Origin: Isoetes taiwanensis | Taxonomy: Eukaryota; Streptophyta; Lycopodiopsida; Isoetales; Isoetaceae | DNA length: 64,000 nucleotides | Assembly: GCA_021234155.1 (NCBI GenBank) | Contig: JAJEKV010000055.1 | Span: 1,469,090-1,533,089 of the forward strand | Reading direction: 5' to 3' | Part shown: piece after piece, positions 1 through 9,573 of the stretch | Layout: each line of letters starts with the position of its first letter | How positions within the stretch are numbered: position 1 is the first letter of the stretch | Notes under the pieces: generated by a model | Databases searched by the model: none | Seen by the model: the letters and a program-made list of their open reading frames with translations, nothing else | Told to the model about the DNA's origin: nothing | Made by a program: the position numbers and the translations under genes

Positions 1-1239
1 TCATTGTTTCTCGATGAGGATTTCGCAATCGTTTCATATTCATTTCCTAATGATGATGGTATGAAAGTTGAGTGCCTATTCTCAGTTACCTGAAAACTGG
101 CATTGCCAAATCCCTTGTAGATATAACCGTAAAGATAAGAGAATACATAGACTGTGGATGCAATATCTACTATAATGTAGCAATCCAACTGATGCAGGAG
201 AAAAGAATTGTATGAAATCACCCATCATCGTCCATTTGACCTCTTCCTATATTGTACGTAACCCTTCGAATCAAGATATGTCGTCAGATTGACATCCTTC
301 AGATATTTGTAATAACAAAGATTTGATATGCTGAAACAGAGCATGAATAAGTCCAAACGGATGTGTGGTAGGGCCTAAGTCAAATCTTCGTCTATCTTAA
401 GTAGAATGTGCCTTCACAATGTGTGTTGCAAAAGAACTCATTGGGTATGCGCCTTTCAAGCAGGCCACAGACCCACAGGCTAGGGCACGATGTGCAAACA
501 CAATAACAAGTAACAGAGCTCCTCATTGCAAATATGTACAGACAAACGACCTCAAGGACCTTAAATTGGGACAAATAATGTGCACAGACATTTTAGAAGC
601 ATGAGAAAGTCAAAACGTAATCGAACTAATTGGGTGTACAATCTCAAATGGCAATACAAAGCAAAAGGAAATCAGCATGAATGTGACCTAATCGACTATT
701 CTGAAATAAAGGTCGAAGTTGTCCTTGTACCAAGAACAGTTTATCAGTGATAAAATATGTGAAACAAGTGTCTAAAGTGGCAAATTACTGATAAAATTTG
801 CAAAACAAGTGTTTCTTTTTTATGGATAGTGTTTCTTGTTCAAGATTTTATAATCTCAGCAAGAAAAATGGAGCCAAATCAAGGCACCGTTTTTACCTTG
901 ATGGTGATAGGTTTATGGGGATGTGTTTGTCCTATATGGTAAGGTGCTCAACTTGTATGGTACATATCAGATCCTTCTTGATATATGCTTACATCCAAAA
1001 TGGGTTGGGCATGTGTCCTTGAATGGTTGAAGGGTATTCAATCTAGTTGGTGCAGTTTATGCCCTTGATGCTGCAGTAGATAACCTTCATGGATTGGTCT
1101 AGGTCTAGAACCTCAATGGTACCACAAAATATCTACAAAAGGTTGCAACATTTCCATGAATAACCCTCCAAAATCAACAAAAACAAGATGTAAAACTTAA
1201 ATGTATACATTGATTGATCTAGCCAGCCATTACATATAC

Positions 1240-1345
1240 CGAAAATGTCACGTTTACAAGATGGAGCAAGGGAAATTGAACCCCTGCAGCTAAGACTGAC
1301 CACTTCCAAATGCTCATGCTACAAATGTAGCGAACATGTTAGTGG
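1240..1345 (-). repeat. Possible tRNA-derived SINE head, minus strand
   Basis: On the minus strand the stretch GGGGTTCAATTTCCC (about 1272-1286) resembles a tRNA T-arm, with a TTCAATT loop and the GGTTCAA core of a Pol III B box. Upstream on the same strand, TAGCATGAGCATTTGG (about 1311-1326) lies at a suitable distance and loosely resembles an A box. This arrangement is typical of plant tRNA-derived SINE heads. No tail or target duplication was identified, so the call is tentative; chance resemblance is possible. Confidence 0.3.
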
Positions 1346-1347
1346 GG

Positions 1348-1375
1348 CATGGGCAGAGGAATACCTCTGCCCATG
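1348..1375. repeat. Perfect 12-bp inverted repeat with 4-nt loop
   Basis: CATGGGCAGAGG is followed by AATA and then CCTCTGCCCATG, a perfect 12-bp stem with a 4-base loop. It sits just beside the SINE-like head. It could be a small hairpin, the tip of a foldback element, or a palindromic remnant; no flanking target duplication was seen. Confidence 0.6.
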
Positions 1376-1715
1376 AAATCAAGGGATTGGAGGGTGTTAA
1401 AAAAACTTTGAAATAGATTGAAACGGTAAACAAGAACTACAAATATTGGGAGAGAATGGACACGTCATCAACGAATGCCATTTTTCTTGAATTATTTGTC
1501 GTATTCCACTTGTTTCCAGTTCTTGGTGTAATCAGCTAATTTTTTGGTATTTGATCCACTATTGTGAAGCTATCCTTGTTGCCCTTGTAGAGGGGTAGCA
1601 TCCCTGAGATTTCTCGTCTTCTAAGCTTCATATGGATGTAAAACGTTTTACAATTATCAAAGCAGGAGAGAGATTAACCTGTGGTTTTCTTCAAGGTTCC
1701 TTCTCTGAACTGTGA

Positions 1716-1928
1716 TACAACTTCCTCTGCAAGAAATACTTCCTGGATTCGTTATTCACGCCCGAATACACATTTGTTCCGAGCTTTGAAGAATTTGAAG
1801 TGGAAATCATTGATTCTTGGCTTCTAGAATTTATAGGCTCTTCTAATATTTCGGCAACTGGCATCTTCCATCTAAATTGTGAGTGGTCTGAGGAGAAAAT
1901 TTTTGTGAAAATCTATTCAGAATGGTAG
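1716..1928 (+). pseudogene. 70-codon open frame of unknown origin, no ATG
   Basis: A frame opens right after an in-frame TGA and runs 70 codons to TAG at 1926. It has no ATG near its start. The translation is rich in Phe, Glu and Ile (for example YTFVPSFEEFEVEIIDSW followed later by HLNCEWSEEKIFVKIYSEW), so its composition is protein-like. It lies just upstream of the LINE 5' region and could be a terminal exon of a host gene or a remnant of another element. I do not recognise the family. Confidence 0.3.
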
Positions 1929-2092
1929 AATTGCGAAAATCTTTTGTGATGGCAGCTATAACGACTCAGGTTTGACTTTTTCTGATCAAAAAATTCAACG
2001 TTGTCTCTGCTTTCCCCCTTTTCCTTGCCTTTTCTTTCTCCCCTTCGTTACTTTTGTTGCTTCTCCCTGACATTTATTCTTAGGCCCACCCC

Positions 2093-2266
2093 ATGGCCTC
2101 TTCATCTACCTTAAATGGGGTTAATCTTGCCATTCTGCAACACTTTGAAAAGCTTGATCCCTCCGAAAAGGCTCAGTTGATCGACCAGTTAAGTTCAATT
2201 ACTTCCAATTCCTCTGATTTCATTCACTTTGGTAACTTTTTTGATATTCTCTGTCAAGATAAATAG
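2093..2266 (+). pseudogene. LINE-alpha ORF1, N-terminal piece
   Basis: An ATG in a CCATGG context opens a 57-codon frame beginning MASSSTLNGVNLAILQHFEK and ending at TAG 2264-2266, 14 bases before a 23-T run that marks an insertion. A pyrimidine-rich leader precedes it. I read it as the start of the LINE ORF1 (nucleic-acid-binding, Gag-like protein) because the LINE sequence resumes after the insertion and continues collinearly towards ORF2. ORF1 proteins diverge fast, so the assignment rests on position. The TAG may be an inactivating mutation. Confidence 0.5.
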
Positions 2267-2280
2267 ATGGACCCTAAGAC

Positions 2281-2935
2281 TTTTTTTTTTTTTTTTTTTT
2301 TTTGGGAGGCTACGTGGGGTTTATATTCATACTAATAGATTACATAAGTATAGAGTATACCATAGAGGAGAAATGCATATTCCTTATGACAGGAACTGTG
2401 CTAAAAGTCAGATCAAAGCCTGATACACAAAACATATATCAACACAAAATTCATATGTCCAGACTTATAAAAAGTTCAGATGTTGAGCAGCAAAATCTAT
2501 TGTGCATCGATCAAGTCCTGCGTGGTTAAATCCTGAACTCTTTTCCGGCCAAAAATATTCAGTAACAGATCAAGTTTTGCCACCAGATAGTTTGTGAAAT
2601 CCAGAAGTAAAAGGACGTGAGCCTCTCTCTTCTGTTGCCATTTGTGGAATAGATTCATGAAGAAAGGTCGGAGATTATTATGTCGTCATGCTTCAGGCCT
2701 CTTGAGAATCTTTTTTAGTGCAGATGCATGAATCACTTCCTGTTTTAGCTGAATAAAGATATCTTCCTCTTCAATCCTTGGGAGATTTGAGTCCTCACTA
2801 TCCGAATCTTCTGCTACTCCCATTCCTCTATCAGCAACTCCATACCTATTGAGTCTCCTCAAAACTTTCAAAGTACCTCTTTGGGACAATCTTTCCAGGG
2901 ATCCTGATATGTTCGAATAGAGATATGATGTTGAC
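2281..2935 (-). pseudogene. 5'-truncated processed retrocopy with poly(A) tail
   Basis: Read on the minus strand, an open frame at 2889-2686 ends in a stop. About 380 bases of AT-rich 3' untranslated sequence follow, then a 23-base poly(A) (the T run at 2281-2303). No intron is visible. The frame encodes an acidic then basic C-terminus (SDSEDSNLPRIEEEDIFIQL, later LKKILKRPEA). A coding 3' end, 3' UTR and poly(A) inserted into LINE ORF1 is the signature of a LINE-mobilised mRNA copy. The parent gene is not recognised. The 5' boundary near 2935 is approximate and no clean target duplication could be read. Confidence 0.55.
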
Positions 2936-3543
2936 TCCTTTGGCCGACCTTTGCAAATTCCTGTTAAGCATGGGGTGACTCGCCCGCGACTTGCTCGTCA
3001 TTCTGACAGAACCAAAATTGCAGTACTAAAAGAATCCAAAAGAAAAGAGATCTCGGGGCTAGTAGTATGGAAAAATCTTCTGACCAAAGCAAGAGTGAAG
3101 TCTTCCATGAAGAAGAAATGGGAAATATTGTTTCTGTATTGAACAGGGGCTTAATTATTGGATCACAAAAGAAGTCTATTGTTCTGGAAGATGCTGAGAG
3201 ATATAAAATCAAAGGGAAAGCTCCCATAAGTTCAGATAGTCTGTCTAAAGAGAAAAGCTTCTTTAAGGGAAATTCTAGTAAACACATGGCTGGGAAAGAT
3301 CTGACAGATGGTCTTAACTATTCTTTAGGTTCTATCCTTTAGAATAACTCCTTGAGTAATAAGATCATGATCTACTCATCTCGGTCAAAGAAGAATCTGG
3401 AGGAAAACTATATTTATAAAACCCACTCTACTCAGGTTAAGAATTCAAGCAAAGCAAAGTCAGTTATTTCAAGTATGCCTACTCATTTCATTCTCAAAGG
3501 GTAAGAGAGATTCTTTAATTTTGGAAATACAACAAAATGCAGC
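2936..3543 (+). pseudogene. LINE-alpha ORF1, middle piece
   Basis: After the retrocopy, + strand coding-like sequence resumes. The longest frame (3067-3342, starting MEKSSDQSKSEVFHEEEMGN) is rich in Ser, Lys and Glu, in keeping with a LINE ORF1 linker or nucleic-acid-binding region. It is frameshifted and broken off at 3543 where Ty3-A begins; related low-complexity hydrophilic sequence resumes at 24697 beyond Ty3-A. Assignment is by collinearity with the rest of the LINE. Confidence 0.5.
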
Positions 3544-4120
3544 TGTTAGTCCTGTGCCTCCTGGTACAGGACTATTCATGCATACGACGGACCAAGTCAA
3601 GGCCAAGGATCCACAACCAGGCACGGGTCAGTCGTCCAAGGTCCAGCAGAAGACCAAGCAGACCACGCAGACAAAGACCATGCCTGGCGTCAAGAGGAGG
3701 CGCTCAGACAAGTGACGGCCCGTCACCGCCCGCGTCAGCGTCAGCGTGATTTCAGGCACTTCAAGAGGCACCGCCAGCATTCCCGCAAATCAGGCCTCCT
3801 TCCAGGAGTCGGCACCGAAATCAGTCAGAGTGTCTATATTGGGCCAAAGGTCATTGTACTATATATATGAGTAGAGCTAGCACATGAGTTTTTAGATGAG
3901 TTTGAGTCTTGTCTCTCTTCAGTTTTCTCTCGATTGCGAGAGCTCATGTATCTTCATTGACATCAAAGAAGTTGTTCTCATTATTGTGATCTCATTGTTT
4001 TCTTTTTGCTTTCTGTTCTTTTTTTCCTGTTCTTTTTACAAATCCCGCGTGACATAGCTCTCGGATTCTCCTGTTAGAGAGGGCTGTCTTGCAGGAGTTC
4101 CCGAACCCAGACCCCAAACA
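3544..4120 (+). repeat. 5' LTR of Ty3-A
   Basis: It starts TGTTAGTCCTG and ends GACCCCAAACA directly before the primer site. The body, including CTATATATATGAGTAGAGC and a CATGTATCTTCATTGACATC block, recurs in the 3' LTR at 24192-24696 and in the second duplication unit at 50698-51211. It is 577 bp against about 505-514 bp for the 3' copies. The extra length lies mainly near the end (about 4046-4095), where the 3' copies lack a segment. Confidence 0.8.
3859..3870 (+). promoter_or_regulatory. TATA box of Ty3-A LTR
   Basis: CTATATATATGA lies about 315 bases into the LTR and is preserved at 24498-24509 and about 51013-51024 in the other copies. Its position in mid-LTR, with a pyrimidine-rich stretch downstream, suits the Pol II core promoter that defines the U3/R boundary. 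Confidence 0.6.
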
Positions 4121-4122
4121 CT

Positions 4123-4138
4123 ATCGCCGCTGCCGGGT
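4123..4138 (+). promoter_or_regulatory. Primer binding site of Ty3-A (tRNA-Asp-like)
   Basis: ATCGCCGCTGCCGGGT, two bases after the LTR end, approximates TGGCGCCGTTGCCGGG, the complement of the 3' end of plant tRNA-Asp used by many plant Ty3 elements. The better-preserved version is in Ty3-B at 12705-12720. The first bases are altered (ATCGCC for TGGCGC). Confidence 0.6.
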
Positions 4139-4155
4139 CTGATCTTTCTTCCATC

Positions 4156-5827
4156 ATGTCGGCTCGAGGTTTCACTCCTGAAGAACTTCTCTGCCAAACG
4201 GCGGCTCGCCTGGAGCGCCATCAACGACGCGAGGCTGTCCGGGATATGTATGATTCTGCCTATGACATTGAGGGTGGCCGTATCCGCTCCCGAGCTCAGT
4301 CGGCCCCTCCTACCCCTCGTGCTCATTCTCGACCAGGGTCTCCCCCTGTCTGTCGGCATTGTTCTTAACCTCAATCTCCACAGCATACCCTTGTTCAGCC
4401 CACGCCTCACTATTTCCAGACTCCTGACAGCACCTATATCAATATCCCTTCAGGTCACACCCCTCTTCCATCACAACCTTCTTCACCTCCTGGTGGGATG
4501 GGCCACCTTCTGTCTCTCTTCTCTCTCTCCTCTCTCTCTCCCCCCTTTTTTCCTTCTCTCTCTCTCCTATCTCTCTCCTCTCTCTCTATCTCTCCCCTCT
4601 CTCTCTATTTCTCCCCTCTCTCCTCTCTCCTCTCCCTCTCCATCTTTTCAGCATGCTCTTCCTGTTTACCAAACCACTGATCTCAAGCCTAATGAGGACG
4701 GCTGCCAAGGCCCTTCCCCACCAGATGCTGCTTTCGCTGGACCACATGTTTTTTCCGTTCCACCTCCTTGCTCTCAGTCTCAGACTGTTCCACCTCTCTA
4801 TGCTTCTGCATATCCTCCACCAAATCCACCTGTCTATGCGCCTGTTCCACCTTCATCTCCCAATCATAATTTGAAGCTGACTTATCCAACCTTTGGTAAC
4901 ACTAAAGGCAAACCTCTGGATCAAAGTGCTCAAGCCCACATGGAGGAATTTGAAGCCTTGGCCATTCTGAACGGTCATGCGCAGCCACAACTCAAATTTC
5001 ATATTTTTTCGACCACGCTACGAGGCGCCCCTCATCAGTGGTTAATGGCAAACAAAAGTCACTGGAAATAGAGTTGGCAAGAAATGAAAACTGCATTTCT
5101 GTCTCATTATGGCACAACGGACGATGATCAGTTACTCCTCAAGCAACTCAATGACCTTTAACAAGAGCCCACGGAGTCAGCCAGGGATTTTGCGGACCGT
5201 CTTCACATTCTCGTCAGTATACTCCAGGAGCACCCCATGCAAAGCCAGATCCTCGTCTGGTTTCTGCAGGGCCTTCCTCCTGCCATTCGACTCATGACCG
5301 AATACCTGTGTCCCAAGTCTCTGGAGCAGGCCATTGAATTGGTCAATCACTCGGTCAATGTTTCTTCTCGGGGTGTTGCTCTCCAGGAACTCCCTTTCAT
5401 GCCCCCCGTCATGGTTCCCTAGAACTCTGTTCAGCCTCAACAAGCAAATCCACAACGCGCTCACATCTGGTGTACTATTTGTAAATATCAAGGTCATCTG
5501 GCAAATGAATGCAACTCCTCCAACGGACCTCCTCATTGTAAAAGATGCAATATGTGCAATCACGCCACGGAAGAATGCACTCGTTCTCATCCTACACCTT
5601 TTCGCAATAAAATGGTCTTTCAAGTCCAAACCACGCCTCAGCAACAACCGTCATATCAGCCCCAGCAATATCAAACTCAACAACCTCAGCAGTATCAACA
5701 AACGCAGCAGCAGCCACGGGGACAAGGCAACCGTCCTCCCTTTGATTCTTCAAAGGCTCAATGTTATCATTGTCATGAATGGGGTCACACCACCACGGCG
5801 TGTCCTCAACAGGGAATAAATTACTAA
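4156..5827 (+). pseudogene. gag: Ty3-A gag (capsid plus three CCHC zinc knuckles), frameshifted
   Basis: Gag starts at ATG 4156 (MSARGFTPEELLCQTAARLE) shortly after the primer site. The N-terminal frame closes at 4368. A second frame (4250-5071) crosses a CT-rich repeat and enters the capsid-like region (HMEEFEALAILNGHAQPQLK, then RGAPHQWLMANK). Further in-frame breaks follow at about 5070, 5160 and 5420. The C-terminal frame holds three CX2CX4HX4C knuckles: CTICKYQGHLANEC (about 5470), CKRCNMCNHATEEC (about 5537) and CYHCHEWGHTTTAC (about 5761), separated by Gln-rich linkers. Gag would package the element RNA. The last frame ends at 5827, just inside the AT-rich insertion. Confidence 0.8.
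4498..4650 (+). repeat. CT-rich low-complexity tract inside Ty3-A gag
   Basis: About 150 bases of TCTC/CTCC repeats with irregular interruptions. In the capsid-proximal frame it reads as Leu/Ser/Pro-rich sequence. No comparable tract is seen in the Ty3-B gag region. Slippage here probably explains the frame change between the gag N-terminus and capsid. Confidence 0.85.
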
Positions 5828-6374
5828 TCGCGTATTTCTTATTAGCCAGAATGACTTTAGCTAAACTTGCTCGATATTAATTCCAAAACTTTCTGTGGTT
5901 TTGCTAAACTCTACTTATTTTTCCTCTCATACTTTCTAGCATTTAGCTAAACTAACCTAAACATCATCCTAAAAATTTCTATGGCGTGGCCAACGGAAAC
6001 TATATATTAAACCAAATTATTATAATTTTTTTAATTATTTCCACTTATTTTAATCATTTTCTTTGTGAAAACATTCTAAAATAATGCCAACTAGCAAAAT
6101 CTGTGACTCAAATTAATTTTAATGCTATAAACTAAATTACTAATCATATATTTCTTATAAACTAGAATGATATTAGATAAAGTAGCTAAACAATACAAAA
6201 TTTCACTTTCTTACTTTCTAGCATTTGGCTAAAGAGCTCCAGGGTTGGTGCAGTCCCGAAAAAAGTTAAGCTAAAATTATTATTTTTTTTGCAAATTTTT
6301 CCATTTACTTTAGCCAATTTTTTTCGAAAATGTGATAAAAAATCGCCAAATAGCTAAGTTTAGCTCTTAAATTA
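5824..6374. mobile_element. AT-rich insertion between gag and pol of Ty3-A
   Basis: A strongly AT-rich block of about 550 bp separates the last zinc knuckle from the linker that in Ty3-B follows directly. TAAATTA occurs at both edges (5817-5823 and 6368-6374), fitting a 7-bp target duplication (8-bp with one mismatch). Internally the block repeats itself: TACTAATC, TATTTCTTAT and CTTTCTAGCATTTRGCTAAA occur near 5822-5945 and again near 6137-6233, so it is about two diverged copies of 300 bp. No coding frame and no convincing terminal inverted repeat. It may be a MITE of unassigned family. Confidence 0.6.
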
Positions 6375-7757
6375 TTCCATGGTCCTCAACTTCCTCAAGT
6401 TCAAGTCCAACTTCCAGGTTCCACTCAACCAGCTTCCGTACGCCTCACGGCTTATCAACTGTGGGTGGCCAACGGTAAACAAGGCCCCCGTCCTGTTCTA
6501 AGGAAGCCACCACGACCACCTCAACAACAGCGCCCTCAGCAAGTTGCCTCTATCTCCAATCCTCTGGATCGACAAGCTCAAGAGGAGATTTATCAGGCTC
6601 TCAACCCTCCCGTCCAGCAGTCCAATTGGGTTGGTTTAGTCTCACGACACACACGGGCTTCACGCCCTTTGACCATCATTCCTCATGACACGCAACCTGC
6701 TTTTGCTGTGGAAACCGTCCCTCATGAAGATGATAAAAAAGTTCACTTCGCACCTGATCTTGACAAACTCATGCCTCACGTCATGCCTAAAGTGAGACAA
6801 AGTATTCTGAAACTCATGCAGGCTGCGGAAGGTCGCACATTGGCAAATGTTCATGCCACTACTCGAGCTCAGCAGCGTCAGGCTGCACCGTCCTCATCCA
6901 CTAGTGCCCGCTCTCAGCCGTATCCCAATATTGCTGCTGAGGTAGAGCTTCTCAAAGAAGTCTCCACTTCTTTACCACAGACTCCGGCTCCACTAGACCC
7001 TGCGGACCCTTTTTCACATGTTCCTTTGGAACTTCAGGAAGAACTCGCCAAGATCAAGATTCCTTTGAGCCTACCGCCACCATTTTGAAACTCGTGTCCG
7101 GCTCTCAAGATCGGTTACCTCTTTCCCACGGTTACGGTTGAGCTGTTGCAACTTCAACACCCACGGTGCATGCCACGGTGGGCAATCAGCACATCAACCA
7201 TGTCCAAATTGATGGTGGTAGTGCCATCAATCTCATTACTGATAAACTTAGGAAGCAATTGGGCATCAAACAATTATACCGTGCCCCTTATGACATCAAG
7301 TTGGCAAATAGCCATATCACGCTGGCGTCCTCAAGGTGTCACTCCTCTTCTCCTATCGGCATCGGTGATCTCAAATTTCCCTTTGGAATTTGGTGTTTGG
7401 AAAAGCTTGAGAAGATCCCGGTGACTATGAAATGCTTGGTTGGACGACCTTTTCTCCGACGGCAAAGAGTATTCATTCTTGGGCCCCGCGCACCAACTTG
7501 TTATCACCGATGGCCATCTCAACGCCACAATGGATCTGAAATCGCCAATTGATCTCGAGAATGCTGAACCTTCCATCTCCGACACTGACTCTGAAGAAGC
7601 CCAAAATATTTATCATGTTCAAGCTCCTCCAAAGGGGATGCCTCTCTCATCCTACCCTGAGTATGCTGATCCTTGGGGTGAGATGATTTGCCGGATCGGA
7701 CCGGTGGTGGCAGCTCTCTTGGACCCTTACGGCTTCCTAATCGCATTCAACGTTTGA
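6375..7757 (+). pseudogene. Ty3-A linker and aspartic protease
   Basis: A 207-residue frame (6465-7088) carries a Pro/Gln-rich linker and an Asp/Glu-rich stretch before the protease. In the frame at 7166-7552, VQIDGGSAINLITDKL contains the retropepsin active site as D-G-G-S, the variant usual in plant Ty3 proteases, with a later flap-side segment (LVGRPFLRR). The frame breaks near 7090, 7450 and 7550 would prevent a continuous polyprotein. The protease would cut Gag-Pol into its parts. Ty3-B has the same arrangement in more damaged form. Confidence 0.75.
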
Positions 7758-7779
7758 TCATTTTTCGAGACACCATCAC

Positions 7780-9573
7780 TTCTTCAGAAACTGTCGATGT
7801 TCATGTCGTCATGCAGCAACCTTTGCTTGATGACGCTCAGCAGCCTCTTACGCTCAGCAGCCTCTTTTCTTCACCACTCAGAATGCTGCTCCTCCTGTCA
7901 TGCTTCAACCTCCAGCTCATCAGGTTCAAGACACAGAGGTTGTTCCTCATATTCAAACTCCAGAAGTGGAAATCGTGGACATTGGTAACAATCAACCAGT
8001 CCGTTTAGCTGCTAAACTTCCGCCTATCTATAAAGCACGCGCTGTGACGCTGTTCAAGAAGTTCAAACATATTTTTGCTTGGAGCTACAAAGACCTTCGT
8101 GGTATCAAAAAAGAGTTGGGGGAACTCACCATTCCTACCAAATCTGATGCATGCCCAATCTAGCAACGACAGTATAGGCTCAACCCAAATTACCGTGACC
8201 GCGTCAAGGCTGAAATTGACAAACTCTTGGCTGCTGGCCTGATTTATGAAGTCAAACATTCTGAATGGGTGAGCCCCATTGTCATTGCTCTCAAACACAA
8301 TGGTAAGATCCGCGTTTGCGTGGACTACAGAACACTCAATCAAGCCACGGAGCGTGATCACTTTCCGCTTCCCTTCACTGACCAGGTTCTTGAAGAAGTT
8401 GCTGGCCATGAGATGTACTCTTTCATGGATGGTTTTTCTGGGTACAATCAGATTTCTATCAAGCAAGAAGATCAACTCAAGACTACCTTCACCACCCCTT
8501 GGGGCACTTTTGCTTACAAGGTGGTCCCTTTTGGTCTCTCAAACTCTCCTTCAACCTTTCAGCGCATCATGTTCTCTGTCTTGCACGTCTTTATGAAGGA
8601 TAAACCTTTTCTTCAGATCTTTCAAGATGATTTTTCCGCCTACAGCTCCATGGATGATCACTTGGAAAAATTGGAACTTGTCTTTCAAAAATGTGATGAA
8701 TCTGGCATAAGTCTCAATCCTGAGAAGTGTACTTTTTGCGTCACCTCAGGCGTTCTGTTGGGTCATGTGGTCAGTAAAGAAGACATCACCACGGATCCCG
8801 CTAAAATCAGTTGTGTACTGAAGGCTCAAGCACCATCTAATATCAAAGAGACACGTTCTTTCCTGGGTAAGGTTAATTATTATTCCACCTTCCTTCCTGG
8901 ACTTGCAGCTATAGCTGACCCCATTCATAAACTCACGGGTGATGAATCCACTTGGGCTTGGAATCTCCAAGCGGAAGCTGCTTTTCAGAAGTTGAAGCTG
9001 TTACTTACTCAGGCTCCGGTTCTTGTTCCTCCTCAATGGAACAAGCCCTTCCATGTTCATGTTGACGTCTCTGCCTTCGCAATTGGTGCTGTTCTCTCTC
9101 AGGCCTATGATGACACCACGGATGAACCGATCCGCTATGCCAGCAGGAAACTCAATCCTGCTGAGCGCAACTATTCTGCCACGGAACGAGAAGCTTTGGG
9201 CTTAGTTTTCTGTGTCCAACGTTTCCGTCATTACTTGTTGGGCAGCCAGATCAAGTTCTTTGTTGACCATCAAGCTCTTCTTTACTTGATCAACAAAGCC
9301 ACGCCCACGGGTAGAATTGCTCGTTGGGTCCTTCTTTTGCAAGAGTTCGCTCCCTTTGAAATTGTCCATAAGGCCGGCAAGTCTCATCTGGTGCCTGATT
9401 ATCTTTCACGGATCCACATGGATGATCCCTCCACGGGTGTTTCTGATGCCTTTCGAGATGCTCAATTGTTCCCCGGTCACGCGCCCGCCCCCATTGGTTT
9501 CACAACTTTCAGCAATATCTTCTCACCGGTGCTCTTCCTCCCGCCGATCCGACGCTCTCTCCGAAAGGCTTAA
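7780..9573 (+). pseudogene. pol: Ty3-A reverse transcriptase and RNase H
   Basis: A first frame (7900-8163) covers the RT N-terminal side and closes with TAG at 8161. From 8227 a 448-codon frame is open to 9573. It holds RT motifs VCVDYRTLNQATERDHFPLP, FSGYNQI and [16 protein letters not shown], with the catalytic box as FQDDFSAY where many Ty3 elements have YxDD. RNase H follows (FHVHVDVSAFAIGAVLSQ, FVDHQALLYLI), ending at PDYLSRI. RT copies the RNA into DNA and RNase H removes the template. Apart from the TAG, this is the best-preserved Ty3 coding region in the window. Confidence 0.88.

Larger units (their letters stand above)
1..2040. other. Left flank, no recognisable complete gene
   Basis: About 2 kb of AT-rich DNA before the LINE. 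Reading frames on both strands are short and none matches a family I recognise. Three small items inside it (a SINE-like head, a perfect hairpin and a 70-codon open frame) are listed separately. The remainder could be intron or intergenic host DNA; the sequence does not decide between these. Confidence 0.5.

Noticed and set aside
4250-4890. Leu/Ser/Pro-rich 273-residue frame as a secreted or membrane protein gene
   Set aside because: The hydrophobic run is translation of the CT microsatellite inside Ty3-A gag; the frame leads straight into the capsid-like segment.
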